In this document: one piece after another, positions 27,988-36,187 of the stretch
Position numbering within the stretch: position 1 is the first letter of the stretch
Layout of the letters: every line of letters begins with the position of its first letter
Origin: Clostridia bacterium
Lineage (GTDB): Bacteria; Bacillota; Clostridia; Oscillospirales; Butyricicoccaceae
Assembly: GCA_017441945.1 (NCBI GenBank)
Contig: JAFSBG010000060.1
Coordinates: 1 to 63,410 of the forward strand
Direction of reading: 5' to 3'
DNA length: 63,410 nt
The notes under the pieces: model-generated
Databases searched by the model: none
What the model was told of the DNA's origin: nothing
The model's input: the letters and a program-made list of their open reading frames with translations, nothing else
Program-made: the position numbers and the translations under genes

Positions 27988-30594
27988 ATGAACGTATTTG
28001 ACATAAAAAACTTCAGCTTTTCCTATCCGGAAAGCGACAATAAGGCGATAGACAGCCTGGATTTTGAGATACATCCGGGCGAATTTCTCGTGCTTTGCGG
28101 TCCTTCCGGCTCGGGCAAAAGCACCCTGCTGCGCCAGCTGAAAACCGTCCTCGCCCCCCACGGGGAAAAATCGGGCACGATTTTATTCGGAGGCAAGCCT
28201 CTCGAAAGCCTTTCCCAGCGTGAGCAGTCGGAAAAAATCGGCTTCGTGCTCCAGTCGCCTGAAAATCAGATAGTAACCGATAAGGTCTGGCATGAGCTTG
28301 CCTTCGGGCTTGAAAGTCTTGGCTATGACACCCCGACAATCCGCCGTCGTGTTGCCGAAATGGCTTCATTTTTCGGCATCGAAAGCTGGTTTTATAAAAA
28401 TGTCACCGAGCTTTCAGGCGGGCAGAAACAGCTTTTAAATCTCGCATCTGTAATGGCAATGCAGCCGGGCGTTATAATTTTAGACGAGCCGACAAGCCAG
28501 CTCGACCCGATAGCCGCCTCCGATTTCCTCGCAGCATTAGGCAGAATCAACCGCGAGCTGGGTATGACAGTGGTGCTGACAGAGCACCGCCTTGAAGATG
28601 CCTTCCCGATGGCAACAAGAGTCGCCGTTATGGACAAGGGCAGGATAATCTGCGCCGACACCCCTGAAAATGTGGGCAGAGAGCTGAAAAACAAGGGTCA
28701 TTCAATGTTCCACGCAATGCCTGCCGCGATGAAGATATGGGCGGCTGTGGAAAATGACGGAGATTGTCCTGTGACAGTCCGTAACGGACGAAACTGGCTC
28801 GATGATTTTGCCAAAAATCATCAGCTCAACCCGCTTTACGATGAAAATATTCCGCAAAACACAGGGGAAACCGCCATAAAATGTGATGATTTGTGGTTTA
28901 AATATGAAAAGGACGAGCCTGACGTCGTCCGCGGTCTCACTCTTGAAGTGAAGAAAGGCGAATTTTTAGCCGTCCTCGGCGGCAATGGCACAGGCAAAAG
29001 CACCTCCCTCAAGCTGCTTGCAGGCTTAAATAAGCCTCAGCGAGGCAAACTTGAAATCAACGGTTATGTGGGTGTTCTACCACAGAATCCACAGACTTTA
29101 TTTGTAAAGAAAACCGTCCGCGAGGACCTTTATGAAATCCTTGACGACAGGAAATTATCGCAAGCCGAGCAGGATAAAATGGTGGCTTATGCCGTAAAAT
29201 TATGCCGCCTTGAAGCCTTGCTGGACAGACATCCATACGACCTTTCGGGCGGCGAACAGCAGAGAGCGGCGCTGGCAAAGGTGCTTATATTAAACCCTGA
29301 TATTCTCCTGCTCGACGAGCCTACAAAGGGGCTTGATGCCGAATTTAAAGGAATTTTCGCCGAGATACTGGCAAAGCTTCTGAGACGCGGTGTCGCCATC
29401 TTTATGGTCAGCCACGATATCGAGTTCTGCGCCCGTTATGCCCATCGCTGCGCCCTGTTTTTTGACGGCAGTATCGTGACAGAAAGCACCCCACGCGCCT
29501 TCTTTTCGGGCAATAATTTCTATACCACATCGGCAAACCGCATCGCCCGTGTTGCCTGCCCTGAGGCTGTCACCCCTGAGGATGTAATCTATATCTGCTC
29601 CGGCAAGCGCCCCGAAACTCCCGACCTGCCTGATGATGACTTCACAATGCCTCCACGCCAGGACAAAAAAGAGCTGGACAAGCCGAAAAAGCTCCCATGG
29701 TGGCGCAAGCTTGGCGCTTTGGTTTTCGGCGCAGTTTCTCTTGCGATGTTCGTGTATTTCACAAAAAGTGAGGGCTTCATCGAAAGTCCCACGCCATATA
29801 TTATATTGATAGCATCCCTTTTCGGCTTTGCATTGTGCGTGACACGCAAATCCCACAGAGCTGACTACGCAGTACAGACAGCCCGTGACAAACGCAGGCT
29901 TTCTAAACGCACTGTGACAGCGGCGGCACTCATACTGCTGATGATACCCTTTACATTATTTATAGGTACAGAGTATTTCGGCGGACGAAAATATTACTTC
30001 ACAGCCCTGCTGATACTTTTTGAAACAATGCTGCCCTTCTTCCTGATTTTCGAAGGACGAAAGCCTCAGGCGCGTGAGCTTGTGCTGGTGGCATCGCTGT
30101 GCGCCATAGCTGTTGCAGGCAGAGCGATATTCTTTATGCTGCCAAACTTCAAGCCTGTAATGGCGCTGACCATAATCGCAGGGGTTGCCTTTGGCGGTGA
30201 AACAGGCTTCCTTGTGGGGGCAGTCACAATGCTCGTTTCAAATATAATGTTCTCCCAGGGTCCGTGGACCCCGTGGCAGATGTTTGCAATGGGCATAATC
30301 GGCTTTTTAGCCGGTATTTTATTCCGAAAAGGCTGGCTGAGACGGACAAAAACAGCCCTCGCCATCTTCGGCGCCCTGTGTGGCATTGTAATCTACGGAG
30401 GAATAATGAACCCCGCTTCGGCGCTGATGGTGTCACGCGATCTGAACATGGGCGTGCTCATGTCCTACTTTGCAACAGGCATTCCCCTCGACTGCGTACA
30501 CGGCTTTTCTACAGCCCTGTTTCTGTGGGTGGGGGCGGAGCCATTCCTTGAAAAGCTGGACAGAATCAAGGTCAAATACGGCCTTGTGGAATAA
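27988..30594 (+). CDS. ECF transporter: two ATPase domains fused to an S component
   Basis: This 868-aa protein starts with a first ABC ATPase (Walker A GPSGSGKST about 38-46, signature LSGGQKQ, Walker B VIILDEPTSQLD). A second follows (Walker A GGNGTGKST about 332, LSGGEQQ, ILLLDEPTKGLD). After a linker (about 535-570), a hydrophobic region to the end has seven to nine spans, resembling ECF S components (AGVAFGGETGFLVGAVTMLVSNIMFSQGPWTPWQMFAMGIIGFLAG). With EcfT this gives a complete importer from two chains. The riboswitch points to B12-type cargo. Confidence 0.9.
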   Translation: MNVFDIKNFSFSYPESDNKAIDSLDFEIHPGEFLVLCGPSGSGKSTLLRQLKTVLAPHGEKSGTILFGGKPLESLSQREQSEKIGFVLQSPENQIVTDKVWHELAFGLESLGYDTPTIRRRVAEMASFFGIESWFYKNVTELSGGQKQLLNLASVMAMQPGVIILDEPTSQLDPIAASDFLAALGRINRELGMTVVLTEHRLEDAFPMATRVAVMDKGRIICADTPENVGRELKNKGHSMFHAMPAAMKIWAAVENDGDCPVTVRNGRNWLDDFAKNHQLNPLYDENIPQNTGETAIKCDDLWFKYEKDEPDVVRGLTLEVKKGEFLAVLGGNGTGKSTSLKLLAGLNKPQRGKLEINGYVGVLPQNPQTLFVKKTVREDLYEILDDRKLSQAEQDKMVAYAVKLCRLEALLDRHPYDLSGGEQQRAALAKVLILNPDILLLDEPTKGLDAEFKGIFAEILAKLLRRGVAIFMVSHDIEFCARYAHRCALFFDGSIVTESTPRAFFSGNNFYTTSANRIARVACPEAVTPEDVIYICSGKRPETPDLPDDDFTMPPRQDKKELDKPKKLPWWRKLGALVFGAVSLAMFVYFTKSEGFIESPTPYIILIASLFGFALCVTRKSHRADYAVQTARDKRRLSKRTVTAAALILLMIPFTLFIGTEYFGGRKYYFTALLILFETMLPFFLIFEGRKPQARELVLVASLCAIAVAGRAIFFMLPNFKPVMALTIIAGVAFGGETGFLVGAVTMLVSNIMFSQGPWTPWQMFAMGIIGFLAGILFRKGWLRRTKTALAIFGALCGIVIYGGIMNPASALMVSRDLNMGVLMSYFATGIPLDCVHGFSTALFLWVGAEPFLEKLDRIKVKYGLVE

Positions 30595-30599
30595 AATCT

Positions 30600-30632
30600 T
30601 GCAGGAGACGGCGCCCTCGACGTCCCGTTCTG
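30600..30632. repeat. R1 repeat, degenerate
   Basis: GCAGGAGACGGCGCCCTCGA followed by CGTCCCG. It sits between the ECF gene and its terminator. Confidence 0.65.
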
Positions 30633-30655
30633 ATAAATCCGCACACTTCCAACAA

Positions 30656-30686
30656 AAGCCCGTCTGATAATCAGGCGGGTTTTTAT
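30656..30686 (+). terminator. intrinsic terminator of the ECF operon
   Basis: GCCCGTCTGA pairs with TCAGGCGGG, followed by TTTTTAT. Confidence 0.85.
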
Positions 30687-30740
30687 CTTACTATATCGTA
30701 AATGGTCGAAAAAATGCTGACACATAATATTGAAAAACAC

Positions 30741-30769
30741 TTGACAGAGAGGGTGTAATCTGTTATACT
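30741..30769 (+). promoter_or_regulatory. sigma-A promoter of the degV gene
   Basis: TTGACA (30741-30746), a 17-nt spacer, and TATACT (30764-30769). Confidence 0.85.
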
Positions 30770-30827
30770 CACAGTGTATGAACAATTTATGAACACAGGC
30801 GGATTTGCCTATGAAAGGAATAAAAAT

Positions 30828-31682
30828 ATGCATAAAAATGTAATTCTTGTCGCTGAAACAGGCTCGGACATCACATATAAAATGGCCGAAGAGCTGGGCA
30901 TTTATCTCGTTCCGATGCACGTTACAATGGGCGGCGCAATTCTTGACGACGGCACTTTCCCTCCTGAGGACGTATGTAAATATTATGATGAAACAGGCAA
31001 ATGCCCTACAACAGCGGGCAGCACGCCTTTTGACTTTGAAAAGGTGCTCGATGAGATCCACGCGGCTCATCCTGACAAGAAGATTCTCCATCTTGCCTAT
31101 TCCGCAGTCACAACCTGCTCCTATCAGAGCTGTATCGTGGCTTCCGAAAACCGTGATTATGTAAAGAGCGTTGACACAAAGCACGTTTCTGTCGGTCAGG
31201 CGGCTGTCGTTATCGCTGTAAAGAAGTATCTTGACGAGCATCCTGATGCAACTTTGGAAGAAGCGGCAGACTACGCTGTCAAGGTCGGTCTTAAAACAAA
31301 GATGTGCTTTATCCCAAAGAACCTCGACTATCTCCGCGCAGGCGGCAGAGTTTCTAACGCGGCTCACATCGTCGGCACACTTCTCTCACTTGTGCCTTGC
31401 ATCGAAATCCTTGACGGCAAGCTGATGGCTACAAAGAAGTACCGCGGCAACTTCAAAAAAATCGTTCCGAAGCTCATCGAAGAATATACAGCAAACAACA
31501 ATCTTGATAAAAAGCACGTTTATCTCATTACAACTCCACATCTCGCAAGAGAAATCGAGGAAATTGCAGAGGAAGCTGTAAAGAGCCTCGGCTTTGAAAG
31601 CTTCACATGGATGAAGACAGGCTGTGTTATCACTTGCCACGGCGGCCCTGGCGCATTCGGCATGGTCGGCACAACAAAGTAA
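30828..31682 (+). CDS. DegV family fatty-acid-binding protein
   Basis: At 284 aa, it has the DegV hallmarks: an N-terminal VAETGSDI strand (family TDSxxDL), TTAGSTPFDF (about 63-72), SAVTTCSYQS, and LDYLRAGGRVSNAAHIVGTLLSLVP near residues 167-191. Family members (FakB-like) bind fatty acids and in some bacteria present them to the FakA kinase; no FakA is nearby. ATG 30828 follows GAAAGGA; an in-frame ATG at 30774 lies too close to the -10 box. Confidence 0.9.
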   Translation: MHKNVILVAETGSDITYKMAEELGIYLVPMHVTMGGAILDDGTFPPEDVCKYYDETGKCPTTAGSTPFDFEKVLDEIHAAHPDKKILHLAYSAVTTCSYQSCIVASENRDYVKSVDTKHVSVGQAAVVIAVKKYLDEHPDATLEEAADYAVKVGLKTKMCFIPKNLDYLRAGGRVSNAAHIVGTLLSLVPCIEILDGKLMATKKYRGNFKKIVPKLIEEYTANNNLDKKHVYLITTPHLAREIEEIAEEAVKSLGFESFTWMKTGCVITCHGGPGAFGMVGTTK

Positions 31683-31696
31683 ATATATGAAATAAT

Positions 31697-31727
31697 AAAG
31701 CCACCCCAATGGGTGGCTTATTCTTTT
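31697..31727. terminator. bidirectional terminator
   Basis: AAGCCACCC pairs with GGGTGGCTT between A-rich and T-rich flanks. It is shared by the convergent degV gene and the 49-residue ORF. Confidence 0.85.
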
Positions 31728-31867
31728 GCTATTTTAATCTCAACATTCTTTTCTTTTTCCGCTTCAATATACATCTTCTCGGTCTTTTTCTGCACTTCCT
31801 GAAGCTGAGTTATAGCATCTGTTACCGCATTGAAAAGCTCAAGGTACATCTTCTTATAGTTCGGCAT
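31718..31867 (-). CDS. 49-residue coiled-coil micro-protein, divergent to an XRE gene
   Basis: This ORF begins MPNYKKMYLELFNAVTDA and ends KIAKE, with AAGGAGG eight nt before the ATG. It is predicted to be a single amphipathic helix. Short proteins starting MPNYKxMY often occur beside XRE regulators in Clostridia, as far as I recall. The gene is divergent from the XRE gene at 31970, and perfect and imperfect operator dyads lie between them. It overlaps the terminator at its end. Confidence 0.72.
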   Translation of the reverse strand: MPNYKKMYLELFNAVTDAITQLQEVQKKTEKMYIEAEKEKNVEIKIAKE

Positions 31868-31881
31868 AAATTATCCTCCTT

Positions 31882-31900
31882 TGACATTCAGTGAATGTCA
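31882..31900. promoter_or_regulatory. palindromic operator 1
   Basis: TGACATTCAGTGAATGTCA is a perfect 9+1+9 dyad. It lies 14 nt upstream of the micro-ORF start codon, next to its ribosome site. The likely ligand is the XRE protein encoded at 31970. Confidence 0.8.
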
Positions 31901-31937
31901 CCTTGGCATATATAATATCATATAATGATACATATAT

Positions 31938-31956
31938 TGACAATTAGTGAATGTCA
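31938..31956. promoter_or_regulatory. palindromic operator 2
   Basis: TGACAATTAGTGAATGTCA is the same dyad with two mismatched pairs, 56 bp from operator 1 (start to start) and 14 nt before the XRE start codon. Each divergent gene therefore has an operator at the same distance from its start. Confidence 0.8.
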
Positions 31957-31969
31957 AAATGGGGAAAAT

Positions 31970-32215
31970 ATGTATAAAAATAAAAGCAGGGACGGAAAAC
32001 TGAACATTTGCGGGCAAAATATAAAAGAGCTTCGCAAGGCGATGAAGCCTGTCGTTTCCCAGCGTGCTCTTGCCGATAAACTCCAGCTTCTCGGCATTGA
32101 CCTCGATAAAAATGCCATACAGCGCATTGAGGCGGGCAAACGCTTCGTGACAGATATCGAGCTGAAAGCCTTCGCCGAGATATTCGATACCACAACAGAT
32201 GAACTTCTAAAATAA
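31970..32215 (+). CDS. small XRE-family repressor
   Basis: This 81-aa protein is little more than a helix-turn-helix domain: NICGQNIKELRKAMKPVVSQRALADKLQLLGIDLDKNAIQRIEAGKRFVTDIEL. The start at 31970 has GGGG upstream. Nearby operators at 31882 and 31938 suggest autoregulation together with the divergent micro-ORF. Confidence 0.85.
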   Translation: MYKNKSRDGKLNICGQNIKELRKAMKPVVSQRALADKLQLLGIDLDKNAIQRIEAGKRFVTDIELKAFAEIFDTTTDELLK

Positions 32216-32298
32216 TAAAGCCACCCTTATAGGGTGGTCGCCAATCCCCTCGCCTCCCCATGTCAGGGGAGGGGGACCGCCGAATGGCGGTGGAGGGG
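32214..32298. repeat. hairpin and R2 repeat
   Basis: A CCACCC-TTAT-AGGGTGG hairpin (32219-32237) after the XRE stop codon lacks a good T-run and may be a worn terminator. It is followed by an R2 unit (GCCTCCCC...GGGGAGGGGG...GGTGGAGGGG, 32252-32298). Confidence 0.65.
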
Positions 32299-32310
32299 TA
32301 GTAATAAAAC

Positions 32311-32345
32311 AAAAAGACCACTTTTAAAAGGTGGTCTTTTATTAT
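32311..32345. terminator. bidirectional terminator
   Basis: AGACCAC pairs with GTGGTCT around TTTTAAAAG, with A- and T-rich flanks. It terminates the minus-strand lipoprotein gene. Confidence 0.82.
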
Positions 32346-32367
32346 GCTTGCTTTGCAAATGCCAACC

Positions 32368-33000
32368 TTACTTAATCTCGCTTCCGCCCCATTCAATGGC
32401 GGTAAAGCCTTCACGCACGAAAGGACCAAAGGTCTGCGGAGCTAATTCCACAGGCTCATTTACAGGCTTCCACGCCATAAAGACACGGAGCAGACTGTCT
32501 GGCTCAGGGGAAATCGTAAGCTTTGCATTTTCTGTGTAAATCTCATTCTGGAATGAAATGAGGTTGTATTCGTTTATTTCCATTTTCGGCAGCCAGTAAA
32601 TTATAAATTCGTTGGCTTCCTTGTCAGTAAGACCGATTTCCTTAAGAGTTTTCTCTAAAAACTCGGCAGTATCCTCGCCCTTTACGCAGAATCCGCGTGA
32701 AAAATCATATTCCACATCCTGCACACCTTCCCAGAAAAGGCAGTAATATTCTCTGCCGTTTTCGTCAATCAAAGTGCCGTCAGGGTATGCTGTCACATTC
32801 CATTCGCCGTCATAATGAGGGTATGTGCTTGTCAGCCTACCGTTGAAATCGAGCGAAACCGAAACATCGGTCGTTTCTTCGGGGTAAAGATAAATCACAG
32901 GCTTGGCAGGGGCGGCTGTGGTGTATTGTTCTTTTTCTCTGCACCCTGTAAGCACAAAAAGCATACAGAACATCATCATAAATGCAATGAATCGTTTCAT
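32368..33000 (-). CDS. lipoprotein of unknown function
   Basis: This 210-aa protein has a lipoprotein signal peptide with lipobox LTGC (MKRFIAFMMMFCMLFVLTGC), a short linker, then KPVIYLYPEETTDVSVSLDF, an opening motif shared by a group of uncharacterised Clostridial secreted proteins. The mature part is strand-rich, with WNVTAYPDG and YYCLFWEG. Tethered to the outer leaflet. Single gene. Confidence 0.8.
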   Translation of the reverse strand: MKRFIAFMMMFCMLFVLTGCREKEQYTTAAPAKPVIYLYPEETTDVSVSLDFNGRLTSTYPHYDGEWNVTAYPDGTLIDENGREYYCLFWEGVQDVEYDFSRGFCVKGEDTAEFLEKTLKEIGLTDKEANEFIIYWLPKMEINEYNLISFQNEIYTENAKLTISPEPDSLLRVFMAWKPVNEPVELAPQTFGPFVREGFTAIEWGGSEIK

Positions 33001-33110
33001 AGGAATTCCTCCTTTATTATATTAGACGATATTTTTGTCAAAAAGTTCCGCAGACTGTTGCAAATCCCATAAAAATATTGCATAATTAAAATAAAAACGG
33101 AGGTAACACT

Positions 33111-33659
33111 ATGATTCTTGTAGTATGGTCAAGCCCCAATATCGATGGTCTTACAGCCACGGCCGCCAATAATGTTGTAAGCGGTATAAAAAATGCCGGT
33201 ATGGATGTGGAGTCTGTTCACCTCAATGCCCTGAATATCGAAACCTGCAAAGCCTGCGGCAACGGATGGGGCACCTGCAGACCTGATGGCACTTGTGTCC
33301 TCAGTGATGACTTTGCAGAGGTATATGGAAAGCTTGCAAAGGCCGACGGCATTGTTTTTGTATCAGCCGTCTACTGGCACGATATCACCGAATGTATGAA
33401 GGCGTTGTTCGACCGTATGAGAAGATGCGATGCCTTTACAAATCACTATATGAAGGACAAGGAATGTATGCTCATTGCCTGCGCAGGCGGCTCAGGAAAC
33501 GGCGCTGTCAACTGCCTTGCAAATATGGAAAAAACCATGGGACACATGGGAATAAAGCCTGTGGAAAGACTTCCTGTCATCCGATTCAATAAGGATTATA
33601 TGCTCCCTGCTCTTGTGAAGGCGGGCGAAGCCTTCGGCGAAAAAATCAAAAATAAATAA
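33111..33659 (+). CDS. flavodoxin-fold NAD(P)H-dependent oxidoreductase (iron-sulfur flavoprotein type)
   Basis: At 182 aa, it has the flavodoxin-like fold of NADPH-dependent FMN reductases: SSPNIDGLTATAANNV binds the FMN phosphate, and CKACGNGWGTCRPDGTCVLSDDF (about 44-66) is the Cys-rich segment found in iron-sulfur flavoproteins. It probably moves electrons in the cytoplasm; partners are unknown. ATG follows GGAGG. Confidence 0.87.
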   Translation: MILVVWSSPNIDGLTATAANNVVSGIKNAGMDVESVHLNALNIETCKACGNGWGTCRPDGTCVLSDDFAEVYGKLAKADGIVFVSAVYWHDITECMKALFDRMRRCDAFTNHYMKDKECMLIACAGGSGNGAVNCLANMEKTMGHMGIKPVERLPVIRFNKDYMLPALVKAGEAFGEKIKNK

Positions 33660-33664
33660 TTGAA

Positions 33665-33695
33665 AGAAGCGTCCGTTTTCGGGCGCTTCATTTTT
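33665..33695 (+). terminator. intrinsic terminator
   Basis: GAAGCGTCCG pairs with CGGGCGCTTC, followed by ATTTTT. Confidence 0.82.
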
Positions 33696-33772
33696 ATGTA
33701 AAACCCCGAAAGAACGAGAAAAATGCCCCTCCCGTTTCGTACGAACCATTCCTTGATGTAAAAAACTCCTGT

Positions 33773-33834
33773 ATTTGCCTGCAGTTGTCTGCAAATGCCC
33801 TACAATTCACTTGCAAATCGCAGGCAAATATAAT
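33773..33834 (+). promoter_or_regulatory. inverted repeats and -10 box in the pspA upstream region
   Basis: ATTTGCCTGC (33773-33782) and GCAGGCAAAT (33820-33829) form a perfect 10-bp inverted repeat 37 nt apart, with additional TGCAAAT words between. TATAAT (33829-33834) overlaps the right arm. The geometry fits a regulated promoter with a leader of about 235 nt before pspA. Confidence 0.55.
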
Positions 33835-33908
33835 ATAATAAAACCAACAAATCAAACAAACAATAAACCAACAAATAAACCATATCAAGTAACCGCGGAG
33901 TAAATCAG

Positions 33909-34029
33909 AGTGCATTCAGCGGCGAGATATTTTTTCGACAGAATGGCTAAAAGCCGCAGGCAAGGCTTTGTGCCTTAACGAGGATTTTTAGACAGAAATG
34001 GCGGAAAAAGAGCCGGCGAAGAGTGCGCT
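33909..34029 (+). repeat. ~120-nt structured repeat, copy 2 (pspA leader)
   Basis: Aligns over its full length with the reverse complement of 25917-26038, including a 42-nt identical core. Terminal stem bases differ between the copies yet still pair. It lies in the presumed 5' leader of pspA, ending 47 nt before the start codon. Confidence 0.88.
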
Positions 34030-34076
34030 ATTGATTTAAGGAGTGGTTACATCTAAAAAACAGGAGGAAAATAACT

Positions 34077-34754
34077 ATGGCTAACATTCTCACAAGATTC
34101 AACGACATCGTAAAGGCTAATGTAAACGCACTTCTTGATAAGTTTGAAGACCCTGCAAAGATGATCGACCAGTATCTCCGCGATATGATGGAAGACCTTG
34201 CAGAGGTAAAGAAGGAAACTGCAGGCGTTATGGCAGAAGAAGCACGCGCAAAGCGTCTTGCTGATGCAAACTCCGCAGAAGTTGAAAAGTATCTTGAGCT
34301 TGCAAAGAAGGCTCTCGCTGCAGGCAACGATGACGATGCACGCGTATTCCTCGCTAAGAAGCAGGATCTTGAAGCTTCGGGCGCAGGCCTCCATACAGCC
34401 TATGCAGTTGCACATGAAAACGCAGTAAAGATGCGCCAGATGCACGATAAGCTTACAAACGACATCAATGAACTCAAGGCTCGCCGTGAAATGATCAAGG
34501 CTAAGGTTGCAGTTGCAAAGACACAGGAAAAGCTCAACCAGTTTAATGATAAGGCAGGTGCTGCTGAAGATGCAATGAACGCTTTCAAGCGCATGGAAGA
34601 AAAGGCAGACAATATGCTGGATAAGGCTAATGCAATGGCAGACCTTAACTCCGCACCTGTTGATGCAGCAAAGGAACTTGAAAAGAAGTACGCTATGGGT
34701 TCTCCATCCGTTGAGGATGAACTTGCTGAACTCAAGAAGAATCTTGGCAAGTAA
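34077..34754 (+). CDS. pspA: PspA/IM30 family protein
   Basis: This 225-aa, nearly all-helical protein has the start MANILTRFNDIVKANVNALLDKFEDPAKMIDQYLRDM, typical of the family. PspA/IM30/LiaH proteins polymerise on the inner membrane face and protect it from leakage or envelope stress. The long coiled coil spans about 25-190. Together with the downstream TPM-domain gene it matches known Psp gene neighbourhoods. The leader contains the ~120-nt repeat. GGAGG is 10 nt before ATG. Confidence 0.92.
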   Translation: MANILTRFNDIVKANVNALLDKFEDPAKMIDQYLRDMMEDLAEVKKETAGVMAEEARAKRLADANSAEVEKYLELAKKALAAGNDDDARVFLAKKQDLEASGAGLHTAYAVAHENAVKMRQMHDKLTNDINELKARREMIKAKVAVAKTQEKLNQFNDKAGAAEDAMNAFKRMEEKADNMLDKANAMADLNSAPVDAAKELEKKYAMGSPSVEDELAELKKNLGK

Positions 34755-34769
34755 TCAGACACCTACAGA

Positions 34770-34797
34770 GGATGCGGTATTCCGCCGCATCCTTTTA
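34770..34797 (+). terminator. intrinsic terminator after pspA
   Basis: GGATGCGG pairs with CCGCATCC, followed by TTTT. The short T-run may allow some read-through into the TPM gene. Confidence 0.72.
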
Positions 34798-34816
34798 AGC
34801 AAGGTAAAGCTTTCTT

Positions 34817-34920
34817 GCCTCCCTCTGAGGAGGGAGGTGGCATCGCTTGCGATGACGGAGGGAGAGATAACTACCCCTCAGTCACACATTCGTATGCCAG
34901 CTCCCCTGACAAGGGGAGCC
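34817..34920. repeat. R2 repeat and partial second R2
   Basis: GCCTCCCTC/GAGGGAGG with CATCGCTTGCGATG and GGAGGG (34817-34864), then GCTCCCCTGACAAGGGGAGC (34899-34919). Confidence 0.72.
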
Positions 34921-34947
34921 GAGATGTGACTTTAAGGAGGTAAAACT

Positions 34948-36027
34948 ATGGGCAGAGCCGGTGGCGGCGGAGGCGGGTCCTTCGGTGGCGGCGGTGGCAG
35001 AATAGGCGGCGGCAGCTTTGGCGGAGGCTTCGGCGGAAGCAGAGGCGGCGGATTTTCGGGCGGCGGCCGTATGGGCGGCAGAGTCGGCGGAAGCAGACCG
35101 ACAGGCGGCTTTAACGGCGGATACGGTGGTTTCCACGGCGGTATCGGCGGCTGGGGATATCCACGAATGGGCGGCCTTTTCGGATATCCGAGAGTTGGCG
35201 GCACTACTGTCATCATAAATAATAAGGACAAAAATCAGGGCGGCGGTCCTCCGCCTTCAAACAATAACAATAACAATAATAACAACGGCAATCAGAGTAA
35301 TCCACGCGGCTGTCTTATGACAGTGCTCATCATCCTCATGGTGCTCAGCGTTGTTTCGATACTCTTTATCGCAATGTCCAATTCCCACGCAGAAGATTTT
35401 GTCGAGCGTATTCCGCTTGAAAGCGGAGCTGTTATCGAAACGGCTTATTATACCGATGAGCTGGGCTGGATAACCGACTCAGGCGAGCTTGAAAAGGGTC
35501 TCCGTGACTTCTATAAGCAGACAGGCGTTCAGCCTTATGTCTATATCACGGACAACATAGGCTCGGGCTCTGACGAGGAAATTATGGCTTTTGCAGAGCA
35601 GAAATACGGTGAACATTTTGAAGATAATGCCCATCTGCTGTTGATTTTCTACGAAAAGAACGAGAATTACAGAACATACTGTCTTGTGGGCTCTCTTGCT
35701 GAAAGTGTAATGGATGCCGATGCCCGAGGCATTCTGCTTGACAGACTTGACGAAAATTATTACAGCGACCTTAATGACAATGAATATTTCAGCGATTCCT
35801 TTGAGGAAGCGGCCGACAGAATTATGGTCAAAAAGGACGACAGCGGCAGCTCGATAGCAATGCCTGTTGTGATTTTCGTTGTTTCCCTCGGCACATATCT
35901 TGTGATGAAAAAGAAGGAAAAGGAAGAGAAGGAGAAGAAAGAGCTGGAAGAAATGCTTGAAACTCCGCTCGAAACCTTCGGCGACAACGAAGCAGAAGAG
36001 CTTGCGAAAAAGTACGAAGACAAGTAA
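34948..36027 (+). CDS. TPM-domain membrane protein with a Gly-rich N-terminus
   Basis: This 359-aa protein starts with about 85 residues of Gly/Arg/Phe-rich low complexity, then a poly-Asn stretch, a first transmembrane segment (about 125-145), an extracytoplasmic TPM-like (DUF477) domain (about 155-280, DELGWITDSGELEKGLRDFYKQTGVQPYV), and a second transmembrane segment (about 295-310) before a charged, Lys/Glu-rich tail. TPM proteins occur beside PspA in several phyla and are linked to envelope stress. There is no signal peptide, so the Gly-rich region is cytoplasmic. The Gly-rich tract might drive condensation, which is inference. Confidence 0.82.
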   Translation: MGRAGGGGGGSFGGGGGRIGGGSFGGGFGGSRGGGFSGGGRMGGRVGGSRPTGGFNGGYGGFHGGIGGWGYPRMGGLFGYPRVGGTTVIINNKDKNQGGGPPPSNNNNNNNNNGNQSNPRGCLMTVLIILMVLSVVSILFIAMSNSHAEDFVERIPLESGAVIETAYYTDELGWITDSGELEKGLRDFYKQTGVQPYVYITDNIGSGSDEEIMAFAEQKYGEHFEDNAHLLLIFYEKNENYRTYCLVGSLAESVMDADARGILLDRLDENYYSDLNDNEYFSDSFEEAADRIMVKKDDSGSSIAMPVVIFVVSLGTYLVMKKKEKEEKEKKELEEMLETPLETFGDNEAEELAKKYEDK

Positions 36028-36039
36028 AATAACAGCATG

Positions 36040-36064
36040 AATGGCGGAGCATCTCTCCGCCATT
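36040..36064 (+). terminator. intrinsic terminator
   Basis: AATGGCGGAG pairs with CTCCGCCATT, followed by TTAG. Moderate T-run. Confidence 0.75.
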
Positions 36065-36083
36065 TTAGTATTGTATAACTGAG

Positions 36084-36145
36084 TAGGGGACGGCTGCCTC
36101 CCTTGCCTAAAGGGAGGGGGACCATCGGAACGATGGTGGAGGGAT
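36084..36145. repeat. R1 start joined to an R2 repeat
   Basis: GTAGGGGACGGC runs directly into GCCTCCCTTG...AGGGAGG...CATCGGAACGATGG...GGAGGG. An R2 copy appears inserted in, or grafted onto, an R1 copy. Confidence 0.7.
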
Positions 36146-36187
36146 TCACGACGTACCGCAAAAATCATAATTCAAAGGAAACTCCAA

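Noticed and set aside
33841..33900. AC-rich tract (AAACCAACAAATC-like repeats) as a possible functional repeat
   Set aside because: Low-complexity leader sequence with irregular units; no structure or motif that I can support.
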